From Microcaldota archaeon (GTDB lineage Archaea > Micrarchaeota > Micrarchaeia > Anstonellales > Bilamarchaeaceae), in the NCBI GenBank assembly GCA_026992595.1, contig JALWZW010000017.1:1-24368 (forward strand): DNA of 24,368 nt, given 5' to 3'. The translations under genes were made by a program, and so were the position numbers. The notes beneath the pieces are model-generated. The model saw only the letters and a program-made list of their open reading frames with translations, had not been told where the DNA came from and did no database searches. Of the stretch, positions 8,248 through 16,200 are shown piece after piece. Position 1 is the stretch's first letter; every line of letters begins with the position of its first letter.

Positions 8248-9228
8248 CTATAGAGAGCTTAAAAAGTCATCCCCTTCTTTGCCTAAAATATTAGGAGACC
8301 TGATTCCTGTAATAATTGCAGTAATATAAAGTTTTCCCTTTAGGGTGGGGGAAACGCGCGCACCCATCTTAATGTTAGCATCATCGTCAAACCACTGAGT
8401 AACCAACTCTCCCGCCTTTATCGCTTCTGCCAAGGTTAGGTCAGGGCCTCCCTCCAAATGCAACAAGCAACCTTTCGCATCAGAATAATCCACTTCTAAA
8501 AGAGGGTGTTCCAAAGTATCTTTAACCGCTTCTTCCACTTTCTCCCTTCCGCTACCTTCCCCTAACGAGATAAGCGCTAAGCCCCCATGATCCATTACAG
8601 CGCGCACATCAGCATAATCTACATTTATTAAACTGGGGAAAGTAATGGTGTCAGAGATGCCGCGAACAGCGCGCGTGGTAATGGAATCAGCAAGTTCAAA
8701 CGCCTTGTTTAAAGGCAAATTAGGGACATAAGAAACCAGTTTATCATTATCTATAACCACCACAGTATCGCACACCCTCACCAATTCACCTATCCCTTTT
8801 TTTGCCTTTTTTATGCGAACCCTTTCTAAAGAAAAGGGGTGTGTCACCATCGCAATAACTATGGCGCCTTGGTCCTTTGCAATCTCAGCAACGATAGGCG
8901 CTGCGCCCGTGCCTGTCCCTCCTCCCATTCCAGCGCATAAGAAAACAATGTCATTTTCACCTAAAGCGTCCGCTATCTGTTTTCTATCCACTTCAGCGCA
9001 TTTTTTGGCCACATCAACATCTCCTCCCGCTCCCAACCCTCGCGTTATAGATTTCCCTATAAGCAACTTTTTATGCGCGGAAACAATAGAGAGGTGTTTT
9101 CCGTCTGTGTTTATGGCAAGGGTTTTGGCGCTCTTTATCCCTCCGCTATAAATGCGGTTAACGCAATTGCATCCTGCACCGCCTACACCCACCACAGCAA
9201 TCCTCACATCATGCATCTCCTCTACCAT
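8248..9228 (-). CDS. ftsZ: Cell division GTPase FtsZ
   Basis: A tubulin-like GTPase that polymerises at mid-cell. The nucleotide-binding N-terminus is VVGVGGAGCNCVNRI. The tubulin signature GGGTGTG is at residues 102-108. The T7 loop that completes the GTPase site of the next subunit is NVDYADV (N202, D204, D207). The protein (326 residues) ends soon after the tubulin C-terminal domain with GKEGDDFLSSL, so it lacks a long disordered tail. Archaea often have two FtsZ paralogues, and I cannot say from sequence alone which this is. The ATG at 9226-9228 has a TATA element about 26 nt upstream and no good Shine-Dalgarno, so it is probably leaderless. A second ATG, four codons in, is less likely. 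This is the first gene of a seven-gene run. Confidence 0.96.
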   Translation of the reverse strand: MVEEMHDVRIAVVGVGGAGCNCVNRIYSGGIKSAKTLAINTDGKHLSIVSAHKKLLIGKSITRGLGAGGDVDVAKKCAEVDRKQIADALGENDIVFLCAGMGGGTGTGAAPIVAEIAKDQGAIVIAMVTHPFSLERVRIKKAKKGIGELVRVCDTVVVIDNDKLVSYVPNLPLNKAFELADSITTRAVRGISDTITFPSLINVDYADVRAVMDHGGLALISLGEGSGREKVEEAVKDTLEHPLLEVDYSDAKGCLLHLEGGPDLTLAEAIKAGELVTQWFDDDANIKMGARVSPTLKGKLYITAIITGIRSPNILGKEGDDFLSSL

Positions 9229-9248
9229 CCAAATTTATAAGGAAGTAA

Positions 9249-9262
9249 AATAATATAGTTTT
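9249..9262 (-). promoter_or_regulatory. TATA box of the ftsZ operon (leaderless start)
   Basis: On the minus strand the sequence AACTATATTATT is centred about 26-27 nt upstream of the ftsZ ATG, the normal spacing from an archaeal TATA box to the transcription start. Transcription would then begin at or next to the ATG, giving a leaderless mRNA. A second A/T patch, TTATAAAT, lies only 5-13 nt before the ATG and is too close to be the TATA box. Confidence 0.55.
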
Positions 9263-9286
9263 TGCGATTGGGGGGAGGCGCATAAG

Positions 9287-9323
9287 AAATAAATATGATA
9301 ACAAACAAAATATATATGGTGAT
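9287..9323 (+). promoter_or_regulatory. Promoter and Shine-Dalgarno of tfe
   Basis: AAATAAATAT (9287-9296) fits a TATA box. About 26 nt further on lies GGTGAT (9318-9323), which matches the archaeal anti-Shine-Dalgarno, followed after 3 nt by the TTG start of tfe. A second A/T element at 9307-9317 overlaps the Shine-Dalgarno, so I consider it less likely. The promoter is back to back with that of ftsZ inside 98 bp. Confidence 0.45.
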
Positions 9324-9326
9324 ATT

Positions 9327-9818
9327 TTGGGGAGGAAAAAAAAGAAAGACGAGTTACACTCAATTCTCGCAGATGCATATGTGAGGCAGAAGTTGGTAGA
9401 AGTAGGGGGGGAGAATGCAATAGCGGTTTTAAGAAGCTTTAAAGGAAAGCATTCAGATGAAGATTTTGTTAAAAAGCTTAAAATAAAAATAAGCGATGTG
9501 AGGTCCACCCTTAATAGGTTGCATAGCGAAGGGCTGGTGGTTTATGAAAGAAAAAAAGATAGTGAAACAGGTTGGTATTCCTATACATGGCAAATAAATT
9601 TAGAGAAAATAAAAAGATGGGCTGAGGAAATAAAGAAAGAGGAGAGAGAGGAAGAAGAGGGGCAAGACCAGTATTACTGCCCTGTGTGCGGTATTAGCAG
9701 TATAGTAAGTTTTGAGAGGGCGATGGAAAACGGCTTTAAATGCATGGGCTGTGAGAATTATTTAGAGTATTTGGATGAGGAAATAAGGGAGAAAGTGTGG
9801 CAAGAATTCAAGAGATAA
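9327..9818 (+). CDS. tfe: Transcription factor E, alpha subunit (TFE/TFIIE-alpha)
   Basis: TFE helps open promoter DNA in the archaeal RNA polymerase pre-initiation complex. Residues ~10-95 form the extended winged helix: ADAYVRQKLVEVGG, then a recognition region with SDVRSTLNRLHSEGLV, and the typical wing ERKKDSETGWYSYTWQI. A charged coiled linker follows (KRWAEEIKKEEREEEEGQ). The C-terminal zinc ribbon has C118, C121, C139 and C142 (CPVCG and CMGC). No in-frame ATG exists near the 5' end. The TTG at 9327 is the best start because GGTGAT lies just before it and it keeps the conserved N-terminus. The 3' end overlaps the Nudix gene by 22 nt. Confidence 0.93.
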   Translation: MGRKKKKDELHSILADAYVRQKLVEVGGENAIAVLRSFKGKHSDEDFVKKLKIKISDVRSTLNRLHSEGLVVYERKKDSETGWYSYTWQINLEKIKRWAEEIKKEEREEEEGQDQYYCPVCGISSIVSFERAMENGFKCMGCENYLEYLDEEIREKVWQEFKR

Positions 9819-10201
9819 ATGTAGCAGTGGTGGTGGAAAAAGAGGGCAAAGTGCTTTTGCTTAAAAGGAAGAATGGGTTGTGGGAACTCCCCGGGGGAGG
9901 GGTTGAATGGGGAGAGAGGCCGGAGGAAGCAGTGGTGAGAGAAGGGAAAGAGGAGTGCGGGGTAGAGATAAAAAAAGTGGAACTGCTGGGAGTAAGTTCA
10001 GCCACATATAAAAAAAATGGCAATGATAAGCATTCTATTTACATAGGGTATGTTGCTAAAGAATGGGAGGGAGAAGTGAAAATAAGCGAAGAGCACTTAG
10101 AGGGCAGATGGGTGGGGAGAGAAGAGTGGAAAAAATTAAAAATAGCGCTCAACTCTCTTCCTCTTCTTCAACTCTTTTTTTCCTCCTCTTCCAAAGAATA
10201 A
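9797..10201 (+). CDS. Nudix hydrolase
   Basis: A Nudix-fold hydrolase that would cleave a nucleoside diphosphate linked to another moiety; the substrate cannot be told. The Nudix box GX5EX7REUXEEXGU is complete at residues 34-56 (GGVEWGE, then REGKEECGV), except that the usual aliphatic U position is G50. LWELPGG before the box is typical of MutT-like members. The GTG start at 9797 is preceded by GGGAG and lies within the last codons of tfe, so the pair is probably one transcript. The last 53 nt overlap, tail to tail, the end of the giant surface-protein gene. Its C-terminal residues (FFSSSSKE) come from a sequence that on the other strand encodes an acidic tail, so the final codons are under double constraint. 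Confidence 0.9.
   Translation: MARIQEINVAVVVEKEGKVLLLKRKNGLWELPGGGVEWGERPEEAVVREGKEECGVEIKKVELLGVSSATYKKNGNDKHSIYIGYVAKEWEGEVKISEEHLEGRWVGREEWKKLKIALNSLPLLQLFFSSSSKE
10130..10142 (-). terminator. T-rich terminator of the giant surface-protein gene
   Basis: Directly after the TGA of the giant gene, the minus strand reads GCGCTATTTTTAATTTTTTCC: a T5 and a T6 run within 20 nt of the stop. This is a good archaeal intrinsic terminator. It lies inside the coding region of the convergent Nudix gene, where on the + strand it reads as Lys/Asn-rich codons. Confidence 0.55.
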
Positions 10202-13200
10202 AGAGAATGATAAGCAAGAGGAGGAGTAATAAGATGGCTACAGCAGATTCAATAAGCCGAATGCCTTTTCTCTCTTCTGCAATGGAAACTGGGGGCTGTG
10301 AGACCAAAGTTCTATCCTCAGCGCCTTTAATAGTCATTCTATAATCTCCTGCCTTCTCTGCCTTTATGCGCGCCACCCCTTCTTCATTAGTCACCACCGT
10401 GGCCTCCTCTCCTTCAGGAGAGATTACAACCACTTCGCAGGAAGCGCAGGGCTCATCATTCACCGTAACATTGCAAGTGATATAATCGCCCAAGTCCACC
10501 TCATCATCGCAATCTAACTCAAACACATCTTCCTTCTTTTCTTTACACAAACCATAATCTAAACCTGTATAGAGGTCGCAGAAGAAGCCCTCGGGGCAAT
10601 CGCCATCATCTCTGCAACCTTCTAAGCATTGGTTATCTACACATACGCTACCTTCCCCACAGTCAGCATCTGTGGTGCATTCCACTTCCACCACACAACT
10701 GCCTTCCACGCAGGCATATCCCTCTGGACAATCAGCATCGCTTACACATTCAGGGGCTGCTTCGCATGCACTACAATCAATAAGAGAGTAGGTATTTGAA
10801 TAAATACCATATAGGTCATGGCGCACTTCCACCACAACATTCCCGCCGCATCCTTCAAATGCAAATTGACCATCGCTGTCAGAAGTGCCGCCTGCAGAGA
10901 CAGCTCCGCTTACACTCACATCAGCACCGCTCACAGGTGTGCCGCCTGCGCTAACAAAAATAGTGTTTCCATCGCAAGCGGTGGCAAAGGAAACATCTAA
11001 GGAAGGACAAGAGCAGTCAAGGGAAGCGGGAATGCTGTTAGAGGTATAGCCAGGTTTAGAAGCAGTTATAGTTACAGGTTCAGTGGTGCAAGAAGAGAAA
11101 GTGAATAGGCCATCGCTGTCAGTGCTGCCCGAGGCAATGACAGTAGAGGAAGTTTTTACCAGCACATTTGCACCTGCCACTGGCGAAGTGCCGTCAGTGA
11201 CGCGCACCAGATGTTCGTTGCAGAAAGTAGAAACCAGATCTATTTGGAGCATGGAGGGAGGAGTACCTCCCCCGCCGCCATCTGAAGGAGGAGGCGGAGC
11301 GGAGAGCACTGCATAAATGCCAGAGACAGAAGAGGAGAAATTGGAAAGAGTGTTGCCTGTAGTATCAGGAGAGTTGTTAAGCAGGTTTAAAGCACCCGTG
11401 GCATTTAAATGCAACTCAAAGGTATTTTCATCAAAGCCGCCCAGTTCAGCATCGCTCCAATGCAGGGTTATTTGGTCAATGGTGCCTGTAAAGGTTAGGT
11501 TTAGAGAGCGGTTGTTGAATAAAGAGTAACCGGTGGGCAGGGAAGTGGGAAGGGAATAGTTGAGGGTGAGTTGTTCGCCTGCCCCCACATTGTCGTTGAG
11601 AGAGTAAGGTAAGGCAAAGGGCAAGTTTGCTATGGTATCAAGAGAGATATTAAGGAGAGCCGCACCCACCGCATTTAAAGCATATACGCTGGGAGAAAGG
11701 GTGTTTAAGGTGCTGTTAAGAGAGCCACCCTGTACTCTCACCGCTCTTGGAGCGGTTAAGGTGTTTGAAGAGAGGTTAAGGTTGCTGTTAAGCGCATCTA
11801 CAGCAAAGGAAGGAGAGGTTATGGTGTTTTGAGAGAGGGTTGCGTTAGATGAAGATAGATAGATTCCTTTATCAGTAAGGGAGGAAAGGGTGTTGGAAAG
11901 CACTTGAACACCAAAGGAGTTGGAGAGTTGGATAGCGTTAGAAGCAGCGCCTGTAATAGAGGCGAGGGTGGTACGGTTTATAACAGAGTTGTTTGTGCCG
12001 CTTAGTGAAATACCATAAATATCTCCGCCGCTTAAAGAGTTGTTAAAGAGAGTTACAAGCAGGGAGTTGGAAACAGTTAGGATGCCGACGCCAGCAGAAG
12101 GCGCGCCGGTCTTTCTGCTATCCCTCACAGTAACATTGTTTGAGTTTGAGAGGGAGAGTAATTCCTTATCTCCGCTATAAGAGAGGTTTCTAACTATAGA
12201 GTTTGTTAAAGCGACAAGTTGAACTGCCGGTTGAGTAGCAAGAGGTGAAGAGGAGATGGTGGAAGAAGAGAGGAATACTTTGTCAAAGTTGTTGAAGTAA
12301 ATGGCCGGGCCGTTGGCAATATTGGTAAAGGTACTTTGTGTTAAAGAGATGTTAGAAGAAGGTGTAACCGCAGTAAATGAGGCACCCACCCCCAAATTAT
12401 CAAATGAGAGGTTTCTAAGAGTAGCATTGCTGATGTCTAAAGCTTGTAAGCCAAAGGGTGAACCTGTTACAGAAGAGTCATAGAGTGTGAGATAAGAGCC
12501 GGAAGAGAAGTCAAAACCTGCAGTAGCGGAAGCTGGGAGGGTTATAAGCAGTTGATAGAGAGTTAAGTTTTTGAAAGTGTCTGCAGATAAGCCCATGCCG
12601 CCCAAAATGTTTGTGATAGTGGTGTTGTAAATGGTGGTGTCGTTATTGTAAACAGTGGAAGGCCCTACAGCAACACCATACACATCATAATCTGCAATAG
12701 AACAATTAGCAACGGTGACATTTTTAGAAGCGTTTATTGCAACACCCATTGCATTAATAGTTCCGTTGTTGCGCACTGAGAAGCCCCTGCAGTTTAAAAC
12801 TACATTATCAGAAGCGATTTTAATGCATGCACGCATCCCTGCGCCAAACTCATTTGCAGGGTTGGTGGCGCCCTGAACATCGGTGAATAGGGAATAGACA
12901 CCAGGAGCGCTTATAACCGGCGGGCAAGCACCACCCACTAAAATAGAAACTATACCTGAAGCACCCGCAGGAACGGTAAGAGAGTTGTTTATAAAGCGGT
13001 TGTTAACAGTGTCTGGGTTGTTGTTGAGCATAAACCAGGGGACGATACCATCATAAACAAAGAGGTCAAATTTAGTTTCATCATAACCCAGCGCTTCCGT
13101 ATCTGTCCAATGAGATATAAAGTAATCTAAAACCAAATTAGAGGGCCCTGTAACAGTAATGTTAAGGTTCTTTTCTCTAAAGGTGCGGTAACCTAAAGGT

Positions 13201-16200
13201 TCTGTGCCTTTCACAGGCCCTGCCCACCCTAAAATATAGGTAGTATCTACAACGGAATCATAAAGCGAAATGTTAGAGAAGTTAGCGAGAGGCCCGCCTG
13301 AGGAGAAGAGGACATTGGTTAAGTTGATTGAAACAGGTGGGAAGAAAGTGTAACCAATAGAAAGGTTTGTACCGTTGAATAAATCATTTCTCATCCTAAT
13401 TTCAACATCATCAGAGATCTGAACAGGTAGATCAAAGCGGTTATTTAAGGTAGTGATATTATAAGGAGTGTAGAAGAAGGCACTCAATCCAGCAGTCCCT
13501 GTTATATTATTAGAAGTAAGAGAAACTGTTTCACCGCTCCCCCCATCCACATAAACAGCAGTACCTCCAGGGAAAGAAGGAACAATAAGATTAGAAGTTA
13601 AAGAAACATTGGAAGCGTCTATTCCAACACCCCATAATGTAGAAGAAAGTAAAGAAGTTCCATTAGAGTTAGAAATCTGTGCACCTATGCCTGCAGGTGA
13701 ATGAATAAAGGAGGAAGATAGGGTAACAAGATTACTTACGCCAACCACCAACCCTCCGCCAACATTAGACAAGTTTAGAGAAGACAAAGTGGAATTATAG
13801 ACACCTGAAAGTTCAACACCTGTATCTATGTTGCTTACATTAGAAGAGATTATGCGAGTATGGTTTGCTGAATCCACATAGATACCGAAAAGATAATAAA
13901 CAGGGTTGGCTGCAGAGATGTTGCAGTTGTTAATGGTTATGTTTTCTAAGCCCTGCGCTACTATAATAGCAGCAGGAGTTTCTAGGCCAGGGTTGGTAAC
14001 CGCTCTTATATCAAAGTTGTTGCAGTTATAGACAACATCGCTTGAATTAATAAGGACGCATGCCTTGGTCGGATAAGGATAATTATATTGCCAATCAAAT
14101 AAATCAACGGTTTGAGTGTAGACACCGGGAGAAGTTATAAGAGGACATGCAACCACATTGCTGGAAAGTTCAATGATAGCTAAAGTAGAAGATGTAGGGG
14201 TAAAGGAGGAGAGAGATAACAGATTATTGGTGGTGTCAGGAGTATCATTAAGCATAGTTAAGCCAATGCTTTCATTAACCAGCGCAAAGCGGTTTTCATT
14301 AAAGGCACCCAATTCACTATCATACCATCTCACAGCAAAACTATCAAAATCAGGACTACCTGCAATAATGCCCACACCTAAACCTTTATTGTTAAATTGA
14401 GTGAGGGCAAGACCGTTGTAGGATGTGGAGGTAATGGGTGCGGCTTCGCTTAAGCGATAATCTTCTCCCACAAGCATAGAGGAATCAAACAGGTCAAATG
14501 AAAGGTTGTAATTGTATTGTTTAGAGGTTATGGTGAGGTTTGAAATGGTGAGGTTTGAATTTCCAGAGCCAGCAGTAAACCTCAATGCCTCTATAGTAGA
14601 ATTTATCACTCTTGTATCTTTTATAAGAGAATTATCTGAATTAGAAAAGGAAAAACCAGTAGCCACATTTTCAAAGACAGAATTGACAATGGTGTTGTTG
14701 TTGGAAGTGACGAAATTCATCGCAATATTTGTAAGAGAAATGTTATTTCTTACAAACAAGTGATGGTTATTTGAAAAGGAAACATCAATGCCCACAACAG
14801 TCAAATTATATAAAACATTATCAAACAAAACAACATAATCAGAAGAGGGACCTATAACAATACCTGCATTAGAGTGACGAACAACATTTGAAGAGATGTT
14901 GGAATTAGCGCCACCAAAACTAATACCTGCCAAAGAAGCATTCTCTATAACATTATTTATCAAAGTAATATCAGTAGGTTTAACCAAACCAGGGTCAACA
15001 GAAATACCGTAATCATAATCCTCAATAAGGCCGCAGTTTTGAACGGTAACATTGTTTAAGCCAGGGGCAATATAAACACCAGCAGTGTTAGGTGCACCCA
15101 ACGCCCCTGCCCTGCTGATATTAAAGTTGTTGCAGTTATAAACAACATCATTGCTATTTATCAAAACACACACATTACCAAAACCTACCACATTATAAGG
15201 CGCACCCGTAAGATTGTTAATTTGAGTGTAGACACCAGGAGCAGTGATGTTAGGACAGGCGATAACATTGTTAGTGTATTGTGCAATAACGAAATTAGCA
15301 TCGGTGTTCACAGTATTGAAAGAAAATGTGGAAAGAGTATTGGAAGCAGTGTTAGGAGTATCATTAAGCAAAGTCCATGCGCCGCCAGAAAAGTTATAAA
15401 GTAAAAATCTGCTTTCATTAAAGCCCACAATCTCACTGTCATACCATCTCAACAACACTTTATCCCACGAAGGTTGAGGGGACCCTAACAAAACTCTCCA
15501 AGAAAGAATTTTTTCAAGAACAGGGATGGTTTCAAAACCTTTATAAGGAGGATATTGGAAAGGAGAGGGGAAAGAAGCCACATTTTGGAAAAATGCAAAG
15601 TCTTCATTAGGAGCAAGAGAAAGGTCCTCGTAATCAAAGGAAATGTTGTAAGGTTGCGTGGTAGTCCAAAGAGTAATGTTATATAGAGAGATGTTACTCC
15701 CCCCATTTGCACCAAAAGAAAACCAAACACCATAAATAGAGTAATTAATAGCAACATTAAGAACATCTAAGAAGCGAGCAGAAGTCAAATAGAGACCATA
15801 AGAATAATCATCTATTTTATTGTTTGATACAGAAGAATTAAACAAAGAGCCATAAACACCTGAAGAGGTCAAAGTAGCACCGTTAACAGCAGTGTTGTTA
15901 GAAATGTTGAAATAATAACCATTTACACTCATGGCACTACCAGTATAATTTATAAAATTAGAAGTTATGTTGGTGTAATTACCACTAACAAAGATAGCAT
16001 TATCCAGATTTTGTAAAGAGTTGGAAGAGATATTAGAATAAAGTGAAGAAATGGCAAACACGCCGTCCAAAGAAGAAAAAGGCGAAAAACCTAACAAAGT
16101 ATTATTAAACACAACAGAATAATTAAAATTATTTAAAACAACAATGCCTACTGCAGGAGTAGAGACATTCTGATATAGTTTGTTGGAAGAAATCACAGCA

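Noticed and set aside
9209..9508. 99-codon minus-strand frame upstream of ftsZ
   Set aside because: It lies antisense to tfe and across the divergent promoter region, and its Ser/Phe/Leu-rich product looks like the reverse of Lys/Glu codons in tfe.
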